DNA from: Thraustochytrium sp. TN22
Lineage: Eukaryota; Sar; Bigyra; Thraustochytrida; Thraustochytriidae
Direction: 5' to 3'
Length of the DNA stretch: 28,224 nt
NCBI GenBank assembly: GCA_013306675.1
Contig: JABLUY010000355.1
Location: forward strand, 1 to 28,224
Shown: one piece after another, positions 9,801 to 17,623 of the stretch
Layout of the letters: every line of letters starts with the position of its first letter
Numbering within the stretch: the stretch's first letter is position 1
Program-made: the position numbers and the translations under genes
The notes under the pieces: generated by a model
The model's database searches: none
What the model was told of the DNA's origin: nothing
What the model saw: only the letters and a program-made list of their open reading frames with translations

Positions 9801-10886
9801 GAGCGGGTTGGTCTGCTTGGCGGCGTTGGCGACGAGCTCCGGCGTGTACTGGTCGCGCAGGCCCGGGACGACCGCGGCGAGCTGGTTGGCGATGCTGCAC
9901 AGGCACACGAGCACGTCCTTGGCGTCATCGTCGTGGTAGCGGAAGAAGTGGACCGCGCCAATGATGTATGGCTGCGAACGAGACAGCCGCTGCGAGACGC
10001 GCGCGGCGATGGACCGCCTGGGCTGCACGGGCGCGGCGAAGCCGAGCAGAACGGCGCAGATGGTGGCAATGCCCACGGATTTGCCGAAGCCGGCCGGGCC
10101 GAGCATGGCCATGATGCGCGAGCCCCAGCCGTACTTCTTGGCCCAGTCGTCGACCTCGCCGAGGATCCAGAGCCGGGTGCCGGCCTCGTACTCGAGCGCC
10201 TTCTTGCGGCCCTCGAAGCTGAAGTCGTACCCGAGTTGGAACGGAGGCGGCCCTGATCCGCCACGAAGAGACCGTACGTCAACGACGAGCGGCGCGTCGG
10301 CCTTGCTGCGGATGAGCCGCGCGAGCGCGCACATGGAGGCGTCGAAGTCCGCGTCCGTCTCGTGGTGGTGGTTGAGCTCGCTCTGCAGGATCATGAGCAC
10401 GGCGCCCTCCCAGGAGGCCTCGCGCGGCACACCCTCCTCCATCACCATGCCGAGCATCCTGTTGGGCTTCGTGAGGCCGGCGTACGCGAACTCCTTCTGG
10501 CAGTTGTCGGCCTTGTCGCAGCGGTTGACGGCATCGTAGTACTTCTTCGTCAAGCACGCCAGGAAGACGGTGCACGCATCGATCTGCTTGGTCATCCAGC
10601 TGACGAGGTCCGCGTGCGCCTGCTGCGCGTCGAGCACCATGGCGATGCGGAGCTCCGCATGCTCCACGAACCACGCCACGACCTGCTCGAGCCGCCCGTT
10701 CACGTCGCGGCCCTGCTCGTCGGGGCCCCACTTGTGCGACAAAAACACCGTCACCAGCTCGAGCTCCCCTCCAGCGTCCGCCTCGGCGTCGGCCGTGGCC
10801 CGCGGCGCCGTCGCGTTCCGCTGCGCCGCCGCGCGCGGGCCCCGCGCCGCCTGGCCGCGCCGCGCGAGGATCGACCTGGGCGCCAT
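6810..10886 (-). CDS. TIR-NACHT-WD40 STAND receptor (NLR-like)
   Basis: This single-exon protein has 1358 residues. Residues about 44-165 look like a TIR domain: VFLSHKWG, then IDACTVFLACLTKKYYD, then CQKEFAYAG, where Glu132 is the candidate NADase residue. Next is a NACHT ATPase with P-loop GPAGFGKS (263-270) and Walker B VIVALDALDE (383-392). A helical part follows, with LLGAMCAARDPLP and FIHKSMPDFLTD (about 588-599), as in fungal NACHT-WD40 proteins. From about 750 to the end are twelve clear WD40 repeats of 40 residues plus two weak ones, enough for two seven-blade propellers. By family knowledge, WD repeats sense a ligand, NACHT oligomerises and TIR acts as effector, typically in immunity or cell death. 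The ATG at 10886 is the first in frame; the frame runs further upstream only through a TTG and arginine-rich sequence. Confidence 0.9.
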   Translation of the reverse strand: MAPRSILARRGQAARGPRAAAQRNATAPRATADAEADAGGELELVTVFLSHKWGPDEQGRDVNGRLEQVVAWFVEHAELRIAMVLDAQQAHADLVSWMTKQIDACTVFLACLTKKYYDAVNRCDKADNCQKEFAYAGLTKPNRMLGMVMEEGVPREASWEGAVLMILQSELNHHHETDADFDASMCALARLIRSKADAPLVVDVRSLRGGSGPPPFQLGYDFSFEGRKKALEYEAGTRLWILGEVDDWAKKYGWGSRIMAMLGPAGFGKSVGIATICAVLLGFAAPVQPRRSIAARVSQRLSRSQPYIIGAVHFFRYHDDDAKDVLVCLCSIANQLAAVVPGLRDQYTPELVANAAKQTNPLTLFLRIIAEPCSKVAAPATRVIVALDALDEADPEQRDALLGIIRQEWTRSTPEWLGLLVASRPEDEIREEVLQYKPLILELDDERNKADVAKFLRARIKPFMASDAELDKALPQLEDSAQGLFLYAAMLHSKLQEDKAEGLTAAQLAGLFPSGLDAMYKEYFKRLLDGPLDGDKKVYRALLGAMCAARDPLPIEVAAKVLGLEVLETEELLASAAQLLDVDATTVRFIHKSMPDFLTDRARAGRKLLVSRRQGHATLANVLLGEHTTFALKHVLYHLAESGQVDEALELLNNCAWVHEVLSAKDSPAARHAFIGGVLRDAHRAKLDTKSDTPRLLGKAMLAVTTDPDELASQVLARIAGPEHPLRRTLEAPQRPWLCPVKQSLAPPRDPLLHVLRGHTRAVNGVALHGDRSVSGSDDATVRVWDAHTGQMLHVLEGHTNYVTSVALDGDRIVSGSDDATVRVWDAHTGQMLHVLEGHTNSVTNVALDGDRIVSGSDDATVRVWDAHTGQMLHVLEGHTNSVTNVALDGDRIVSGSDDATVRVWDAHTGQMLHVLEGHTNSVTNVALDGDRIVSGSDDATVRVWDAHTGQMLHVLEGHTNSVTNVALDGDRIVSGSDDATVRVWDAHTGQMLHVLEGHTNSVTNVALDGDRIVSGSDDATVRVWDAHTGQMLHVLEGHTNSVTNVALDGDRIVSGSDDATVRVWDAHTGQMLHVLEGHTNSVTNVALDGDRIVSGSWDETVRVWDAHTGQMLHVLEGHTKHVNSVALDGDRIVSGSYDETVRVWDAHTGQMLHVLEGHTSYVDSVALDGDRIVSGSGDKTVRVWDAHTGQVLRVLEGHTDSVLSVALDGDRIVSGSGNRPFVSLDTTVRVWDAHTGQMLHVLEGYATPVFSVALDGGIITSKDVWGTVLHWDLQTGARVDAQTATTCPDAGRRVLPVQVTHGDKIVPGDGRVGFTTDHAISVCMRFGATIFAGEDSGMVHILRMKEAASFADVTDSV
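7141..8640 (-). repeat. WD40-coding 120-bp tandem repeat array
   Basis: This array within the receptor gene encodes WD units of GHT-xxVxx-VALDGDRIVSGS-xDxT-VRVWDAHTGQ form. From 7624 to 8472 the DNA repeats with period 120 without a mismatch, about 7.1 copies. Outer units diverge at a few fixed codons. The unit nearest the 3' end but one carries a 21-base insertion. Absence of even silent changes across the core shows very recent amplification or ongoing gene conversion. Confidence 0.97.
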
Positions 10887-12021
10887 CGGGCGGCTGCACG
10901 CCTCGGTTGCGGGTCTGCCTGCGCGGCGCGCTTGCTCGCGCGCTCGCTCGCCGGCGCCTGCCGCCGTTCTCGCGCGCCGTATCCTCTGCCCTCTGGCGGG
11001 CCTTGTGCAGCACGTGCCGCGCCGCGCCGCCGGCCACGACCAGCGCTCGCCGCGCCAGGCGCGCTGCGCGGCGCGACGCCGCCGGCAGCGACGCGGCTGC
11101 GCGGCGGGCCTGGCCCGAGGCGGCGCGCGGCGTCGAGCGAGCGTGGCCTGGCCTGGCCTGGCCTGGCGAGCGCCGCGCGTGCGCTCGAGCGAGGGCGGTC
11201 TCAGGTCTGGTGGTGCAGCGCACGCGCTGCAGCGGAGCCAGGGGGGGTACGCCAGACCGGCCGCGAGCGAGAGCGAAGGCGAGAGCGAGGGCCCGAGCGA
11301 GCCAAGGCGGGGCAAGGGCGAGAGAGTGCGAGAGAGTTTCAGAGAGAGCGTGCGAGTTCACGAGCCCAGCGAGCCCATCTCGCCGCCGGGTTCATCCCAG
11401 CGAGCCTGGCGCAGTGTGCGTAGCGCCGTAGCCTGTTAGTATCTGAGGGCGACGCACTGCAGCGACGCAGGTGCGTGCAAAGGCCTGGCCCGATGAGGAG
11501 TGGGTTGTCGTGCAGTGATCGCGCACATCGCACAGCGTGGCGAGCACTTGCGCTGCGTTACTTCCGACACGAACACGCTGGGCTACTTCGTCGTCGAGAT
11601 GAGCGTGGTGAGCGGAGCTTTTATCGTTGTGGAGGACGGTCATAGATGAGTTCCAGATGCATACGTAAAACGTGTACCCGGGCTGGAGTCACGGCACTCA
11701 TGGCCCGAGAGACCGTGTTCGTCTCGGTGGTGCTCTTCGCCCACCGAAGGTCATCATGTTTGGGTTGTCGCAAGATCCGGGAGTCTTCGCGTTCTGCTCG
11801 GCGGACGATGTCCGGACTTTCTTGATCGGAAACTGGGTGCTGGGGACCGTCGTGACGAGCAAGTCTCAAGCGCCCAAACTTCACAAAACGAACAATCAAC
11901 AACGAAAAGAACAAAACCATTGGTCAGCAATGAGCTGTTCAGGTCCCGGCCACGCTTCACCTGGCTGCACACCTTCATCACAACAACAACAACAACACAA
12001 GTAGCCTATTGTCTTCAATGA
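10887..12021. other. Intergenic region upstream of the TIR-NACHT-WD40 gene
   Basis: About 1.1 kb lies between two minus-strand genes. The half next to the receptor start is GC-rich, with a short CCTGG repeat near 11145-11166 and a GAGAGC-rich stretch at 11280-11350, and probably contains the receptor promoter. The half from 11400 has balanced composition. Short frames occur, for example around 11672-12004, but they lack an ATG with a plausible protein. I see no RNA gene. Confidence 0.5.
11981..11997. repeat. CAA microsatellite
   Basis: About five to six CAA units lie just downstream of the tetraspanin-like gene stop, on the opposite side from its coding sequence. It is a simple repeat, probably in or near its 3' UTR. 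Confidence 0.8.
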
Positions 12022-13611
12022 TCAGAGGTCAGGCGTATTGGCGCGGAGGATTTCTGGAGTGTCTGCCCTGGCTCCGGCCCTTGCCCCGCCACGATGGGCG
12101 CGCTGCATGCGTTGCGCACCGGCGCCAGCAGGCGCAGGCCCGTTGATGTCAAAGCTCGACGTGGGAGGCTTCACGGCAGGCTTGGAGGAGAAAGGGGTGA
12201 TAATGCCACCGCGCGACTTGCTGCCCCCTCGCGCTGAGTCAAATGGCGTGATCTTTGCGTGCAAGCCGTCCGGACCGACGGCGTCGTCGTCGGCATTCTC
12301 ACGCAGTTTGGCGGCCGGGCGGTGCTGCTGACGAGGCCTGCCCTTGTCCCTCCTCTTCTTGTTGTCCTCCGCCGCATCGTCAAGGTGCTGGCCGAAGCCG
12401 ATCTTTCGGGCCAGGTGCTCGCCATCGACCACGTCCGAGTCCGGATTCTCGGAGCGGTACGCCTCGATGTCGTACATGACCTTGTCGAAGAAGCGGTCAT
12501 CGTCCGAGGAAACCACCTGGCAGATGATGCCAAGCATGATGATGAGCTCCATCACAGAAACGACGATGAGCGCGATGGCAATATAGCGCGTGCGCTGGTC
12601 GATGTACATGAACTGCTGGAATTGAAAGGCGCGCGCGTAGCCGCCAAAGCCGCAGCCAAAGCCCCGGGGGAGCTCCTGCGACGGGTCGTCCTCCGGCTCG
12701 CCGTTGAAGCCCACAATGCGCGCGCTCTCCGCCTTTACAAAGGCGTTCAGCGGCACGTTCGTCTGCGGGATGGTCTCGGTCTCCGAGATTGTCACCACGG
12801 CGTCCGAAAGCACCGTGCAGATGCGCTCATCCGCGGCCAATGACGCGTACAAGGCGTCATAGCCGCTCTCCGGTGGGTAGCACGTGCATAGCACGTCCGA
12901 GTACTCTGCCACATCGCTCGGCAGCCCGCACGTGTCGCTCGGCGGGTCGCCCGAGGCGTCGCAAGGGGGCACCTCGTCCTGCGCGCTCCACCCGCGCTCG
13001 TAGCAGCACAAATTGAAGGTTGCAAGCTGCAGGACGGACACGTCCTTCTGCAGCTCGCCAATGGGCTCCTCGCTCTCCACCGTCGACTCCACGCTGCCCA
13101 GCATCGCCTTGAGCATCACCAGGTACAGGGCACCAAAGAGGATCTGCACGAGGAAGATGCACGTCAGAAGCACCAAAAACAGCCGGAACACGCCGCGCGT
13201 CGTCGACCCGCAGTGCTTCTTGCACATGGCGTGCGACCGGCTGCACGTGGCGCGATCCAGCGCGCCGTCCAGCTTGTCCGAGGTGTCCCTGTCCATGGAC
13301 GACGAGAACATGGCGAAGAGCGAGAGCACCACTGCCAGCACGCCGCCCAGCATCGGCCCATACACGAACATCACAAAGAGCGTCCTGTACTCGTCTGCCA
13401 GCGCGGCCAGCAGCGTCGTCACCACCTCCACCGCCACGCGGTCAAAGGTAATCGAGTACACGCTCAGTCCCATGAGTGCCAGCCCGCACAGCACGAGCCC
13501 GAACAGCAGCAGCCGCAGCACCGGCCCGTCTCGCACCAGGTCCTCGTTCACGCGCATCCTGCGCAGCGCCGTGTCCACGCGCCCCACCCCGCTCGACGCC
13601 GCGCGTTCCAT
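12022..13611 (-). CDS. Tetraspanin-like four-pass membrane protein
   Basis: This single-exon protein has 529 residues. Four hydrophobic segments are visible at about 31-53, 78-103, 142-168 and 342-367. Short loops separate the first three, and a loop of about 170 residues lies between the third and fourth. That loop carries CC (202-203) and further cysteines (217, 228, 242, 244, 265, 320), the layout of a tetraspanin large extracellular loop. The classical CCG is CCY here, so membership is inferred from topology and not from a clear motif. A cytosolic tail of about 160 residues follows, charged and low-complexity, with Gly/Ala/Arg near the end. Tetraspanins organise membrane partners; no partner is evident here. 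The ATG at 13611 has G at -3 and G at +4. Alternatives are another four-pass protein family. Confidence 0.75.
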   Translation of the reverse strand: MERAASSGVGRVDTALRRMRVNEDLVRDGPVLRLLLFGLVLCGLALMGLSVYSITFDRVAVEVVTTLLAALADEYRTLFVMFVYGPMLGGVLAVVLSLFAMFSSSMDRDTSDKLDGALDRATCSRSHAMCKKHCGSTTRGVFRLFLVLLTCIFLVQILFGALYLVMLKAMLGSVESTVESEEPIGELQKDVSVLQLATFNLCCYERGWSAQDEVPPCDASGDPPSDTCGLPSDVAEYSDVLCTCYPPESGYDALYASLAADERICTVLSDAVVTISETETIPQTNVPLNAFVKAESARIVGFNGEPEDDPSQELPRGFGCGFGGYARAFQFQQFMYIDQRTRYIAIALIVVSVMELIIMLGIICQVVSSDDDRFFDKVMYDIEAYRSENPDSDVVDGEHLARKIGFGQHLDDAAEDNKKRRDKGRPRQQHRPAAKLRENADDDAVGPDGLHAKITPFDSARGGSKSRGGIITPFSSKPAVKPPTSSFDINGPAPAGAGAQRMQRAHRGGARAGARADTPEILRANTPDL

Positions 13612-14760
13612 TTCTGCGGCCCCTGCTCCGAGCCTCGTCCCGCCGCAGCACGTGCGTGCGTGCAGCGTAGGACCCGGCCTCGCCTCGTGCTCCAGTCGGT
13701 CAGCCTGAGTGAAGTGAAGTACGAGTCGCTTGAGCGCAGCCGGACTCCGGTCTCAGCTCGACGGCGCCTGGAACGCCACCTCGGGACTTGCACGCCTTCC
13801 ACTGCACTGCACGGCTTCTATGCGCGCCACTCTTGACCTCGACCCGCTCGACCCGCTCGGCCCGGCAGACCGCTTGCCGCTCGCTCTCCACGTCCTGCGC
13901 CGCGCTCGCCGGCGGCCGCAAGACGGGCGCCTTGTGCCGGCAGCAGCGGCCGCCCCTGGGCCAGGAGGAGGGTCTGCTGTGCCGCCGCGCCAGCCTCGTG
14001 CAGTCCAGCCGCTGGCCGAGCGGGGGCCTTGCCGTGCCTGTGCTTGCGCGCCGCCGCGCATGCGCGCCGCATGCGCGCGCAGGCGCACATGCCAGTGCTG
14101 TGACTGCTCAGGCTGTCCTCGCGCGCATGGTCGCGCGTGCGCAGCCCTAATGCTTTCACTGTGGCGGTACTGCAATCATCATGATCATGATGACTGGCAC
14201 ACTGGCACAGGCCCAGCCTTGTTTGCAGACACGATGAAGAGCGATCAACGGCAGCCTGACTGACAGCGAGAGAGGCGATCAAAACCAGTATGGGAGGACA
14301 GCGGTCAAAGGTCGAGCGAGATCGAGGCCGAGCTTTGATCTAGAGCGAGCCAAGGCCACCCACCAGAGTCGAAGACCAACGCAAGAACAGCGACGAAGAT
14401 TGGGTCTTCCTACCAGCCACCCTTGAGCACTGCGAGCCGACGGCAGAGGGGATGATGATCAGGCCTCGACGATGGCCGTACGACGTGCGGGATGTTAGGG
14501 TCGCGGGTCCGGCGGATCTGACGGCGGACCTAAGCGACGAGCGAGCGAGGCGAGGGACCACTGCAAGGTCACGCAGTTTGCTTCAAGTGGAGGACCAAGG
14601 TCGCAAGGCTCAGGTAGTAACGTTACTCTTGGGAAATAGAATTGCTTTGACTCGCCATGCCGTCGGTGCGCGAGAAGCACCTGGAGGCGGCCCGCAAGTG
14701 ATCCGCTCCCCGCGGACGACGAGGACTCTTGCTCTCCCAATAAGTCATTCAGGCAGTCAG
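13612..14760. other. Intergenic region with a gene-fragment copy
   Basis: About 1.15 kb separates two minus-strand genes. The part up to about 14150 is GC-rich and likely includes the tetraspanin-like gene promoter. I see no convincing coding frame or RNA gene. A 42-base exact copy of part of the TFIIB-like gene lies at 14657-14698. Confidence 0.55.
14657..14698 (+). repeat. Exact 42-bp copy of a TFIIB-like gene segment
   Basis: These 42 bases are identical to 19577-19618 inside the TFIIB-like gene, same strand, about 4.9 kb away. The source encodes MPSVREKHLEAARK (residues 25-38). In the copy the segment starts with the same ATG and is followed at once by TGA, giving a 14-codon open frame. 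Similarity stops sharply at both ends. It may be a templated insertion during DNA repair or a remnant of a larger lost copy. There is no evidence that it is translated. Confidence 0.9.
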
Positions 14761-17032
14761 TCAGGGCGGGACAAATTGCAGCGGTGGAAGGGTCTCCTCC
14801 GGAACGATCCGGTTACGCTGCGAGCGGATGCGGTGAACGGTGGCAAGCGCAGCAAGGCCGGTAAAGAGCCCCAGGGAGACGGTGAGGCCCATCACCAAAT
14901 CTGGGCTGTCTTGACCCGCCTGCGCTGCAGGACTTGCTTGAGGCGAGCCCGTTGGCGCGAGCAACTCGTCCAGCCGCGACGCACCTGCCGTGGGGGCCCA
15001 AGCGCTTGGTGTTGCTGTAGGTGTCGAGCTTGCTTCCAAGCTCGGCGCTGGCGAGCTCGGCGTTGACGTCAAGCTTGATTCCAAGCTCGGCGCCAAGCTC
15101 GGTGCCCACGTGCTTAGGGTCATCGTTGCCACTGAGCTTGGCGACGGCGTCAAGCCTGTTGGCAGGCCTGTCGGCGCTGCAGACGATGGTGCTTGCCCAG
15201 GACTCGGCGCCTGCGCGGGACTCGGCGCTCGCGTGGAAACCGGCGCCTGCGTAGGACCTGGTGTTTGGGTGTCACTTGGCGCCTGCGTGGAAATTGAAGC
15301 TGGCCCTTGCGTTGTCGGCATAGGGGTCCGTGGGGGCATCGAAACGCTCATTGTTGGCTCACGAGTCGGTGCTCTTGTCGGCATCCGAGACGGGGCCTCG
15401 CTCGACCGGGTCGGCGCCGCGGTGTCTACCACCTCTGCGAGCGGCGTCATGGTCGGCACACTCGTAGGTAGAAACTCCGTACTCGTTGGCACATGTGTGG
15501 CGGGCACCTGCGTGGTCGGCGCCTCCGTAGTCGGCACTGTTGAAGTCGGCGCCTGCGTGACCGGCATCGTCGTACTTGGCGCTTGCGTGGCAATGCGCGG
15601 AGTCGACGAGGCTACCGGGCTGGCAGTCGGCGTGGACGCGCAGGCTGTCAAGACCACCCATACGCCCGACCCAGGCACGACCTGCTGGACGAGATCACCC
15701 GACACAGACTTGTCGATCGCTGCGTTGTCGCCCCCGCGTTGTGCGTCGCCCCAAGCGACGAGCGGAGCGGAAGCGCTGCGCAGCCGCGCGACGAAGGAGT
15801 CCTCGTTGGCCCAGAGCTGAGCGACGCCCCCGCCGGCCACCAGCTCGACTGCGACAGCGCTGTGGTCCCCTCCACGCGCCGCCGGGCCCCACGTGTGCAG
15901 CGTGCCATCTGCCTCGACCGCAGCAAAGGCACCGCCACCGTTGGCGAGCACCTGAGTCACGTTCCGGGCGCTCTCAAAGAGCTCGCCGCCCGGCCAGGTC
16001 GAGACGGACCCGTTGCGGTGTAGAACCGCAGCGCTATCGCCCGCCATGGAGACGTCAACGACGTTCTCCAGCTCCGCTCGAATCGCGCCCTCAAAGACGG
16101 CGCGGCCCTCCACAGAGAGCACAAGCAGCGTTCGCTTCCCTGCGCGAAGCGAGACCGCTGGCCAGGGCAGCTCGAGGCGCCGCGGGGCGCGAGAAGGGGG
16201 CCAAAGCATGCCCCATGAGACGACGGTGCCGTCGTTCAAGAGAGCCGCAAAGGCCGCTTCGGTAGCCACGATGTCTTCAACGCCCTGCACGAGGTCCGCG
16301 GCCAGTGCCCCAGCGCTGCCGCCCATGTAGGGGTTGCCCCAGAGGTGGACACCGCCGTCCGTGGAGAGCGCCGCAAAGGCATTCGCCGTTGCCTCCACCT
16401 TGACGAGGGCGTCCGGGACGCCTGCGAAGGTATCGCGGAGACGTGCGCAGTCGCCGCCGCCGAAGCGGTCTCCCTGGCACTCTAAAGTCCCGTCGCGCAA
16501 GAGCGCGACGCGCGCCAAGCGGCCGCCGAAGAGTCGCGCGACATTGTCCAGGTCCGCGGAACCGCCGTACGGGGCATGGCCCCAGTGCACCGCGCTCCCA
16601 TCCTCGCGCAGCGCGCCAAAGGTGTAGTCGCCCTCGACCACCTTTTGCACGCCCTGGAGCGACGCCAGCGCGCCGCCGTACGCCTCGTCACCCGTCGTGC
16701 GCAGCAAGCCATCCTCGCGCAGAAACGCGCAAGCCGCCTTGCCACACACGGCCTGCGCCACCGTGCCACACGCGAAGTCGTCGCGCACAGCGCTGCTGTT
16801 CGCTCCAGAGGTCGCGGCTCTGCATCGCATCGTCGCGCGTCAGTCGTTGTCGTCCTTGTGCGCACGCCGAGCGAGCAACTTACCCCCATGTCATCAGACC
16901 GGCACTCTCCGTGGTCCCAGACGCTGCCGTGGTCACGCACCGCGCGAGGCCCGCCATCAGAAGCGCCGCTGCGAGCCCGCGGCCATCTCGCCGCCGCCGC
17001 CGTCGCCGCTCGTGCTGCGGCCTCGCCTGCAT
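14761..17032 (-). CDS. Type I membrane protein, RCC1-like head and Pro/Thr/Ser stalk
   Basis: The coding sequence joins 17032-16884 and 16819-14761, giving 735 residues. Exon 1 encodes an arginine-rich start and a hydrophobic LAAALLMAGLA, a likely signal peptide. The head (about 60-435) has RCC1-like repeats of the form 'FAALxxDGxVxxWG...GGD', expected to fold as a beta-propeller. A stalk of about 250 residues is rich in Pro, Thr and Ser with PT/PS spacing, as in mucin-like surface proteins. A single span lies at about 689-709, followed by a short cytosolic tail. It should sit in the plasma membrane with the head outside; ligand or partner is unknown. The intron is supported by canonical signals and by phase: TGG GG joins A GCC. 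Without it, the exon 2 frame would start at an ATG inside the intron and lack a signal peptide. The ATG at 17032 is the first in frame. Confidence 0.82.
16820..16883 (-). other. Intron of the RCC1-head membrane protein gene
   Basis: This 64-base intron has donor GTAAGT, branch motif CTGAC about 20 bases before the end, and acceptor GATGCAG. It is phase 2. Read-through hits TAA formed by the donor itself. Confidence 0.88.
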
Positions 17033-17623
17033 CTCGCCTCCCACCTTCGTGGCGGCCGAGCGTCTTTTACTGAGAGATTTGCCGCCGCGAGCGCGAGCGC
17101 ACGCCGGCACGCACGCACCGTGACGCACGCGCCGCCCGCAAGCGCGACCCCGCAAAGAGAAACTGTCGCCTCCTGGCACGCGGCCTTGGGTGTGCGCGCT
17201 TGGAGAACTCCCAAGAGCGCACAAGAGCGCACAAGAGCCCTGAGACTCATCGTCGCGGACCGCAGTCACTGGCAACGACGGCCCGGCGCGGCAATGTCCC
17301 CATCAACCGCCGCGCCCGCCAGCCGTTGGCCGGGGTCGGCGCCGGCGCCGGGGCGGGTGGCGTACGTGCGCCGGCGTGCGCCACGAGGCTTCTTGATCAT
17401 CAAGCACCGCGTCACTGTCAAGGCCAAGGTGGCGCGGGAAAACGTGTGGATTCATCTGCATGTGCAGTGTGCAGGATAACTTAGTGTATGCCATGGGAGG
17501 GGACGTTGGCGGGCTCGCCAGGCTCTGTAGCGGACAGAGGAGTGCCAAGATGGTGGCGGCGGTATGAAGGAGATGGCCAAGGGCAACGGGTGGGCCGGCC
17601 GGCGGGCTCACATCTCTTCCTTC
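17033..17623. other. Intergenic region
   Basis: About 590 bases lie between the RCC1-head gene start and the knottin-repeat gene stop, both on the minus strand. It should contain the promoter of the former and the 3' UTR of the latter. A short direct repeat based on AAGAGCGCAC occurs near 17210-17236. I see no gene. Confidence 0.55.

Noticed and set aside
10887-11315. An N-terminal extension of the TIR-NACHT-WD40 protein
   Set aside because: The frame is open, but it begins at TTG, has no ATG and encodes arginine-rich low-complexity sequence. The TIR domain follows the ATG at 10886 closely.
11672-12004. A 110-codon frame between the receptor and the tetraspanin-like gene
   Set aside because: It starts at GTG, ends in the CAA microsatellite and shows no recognisable feature.
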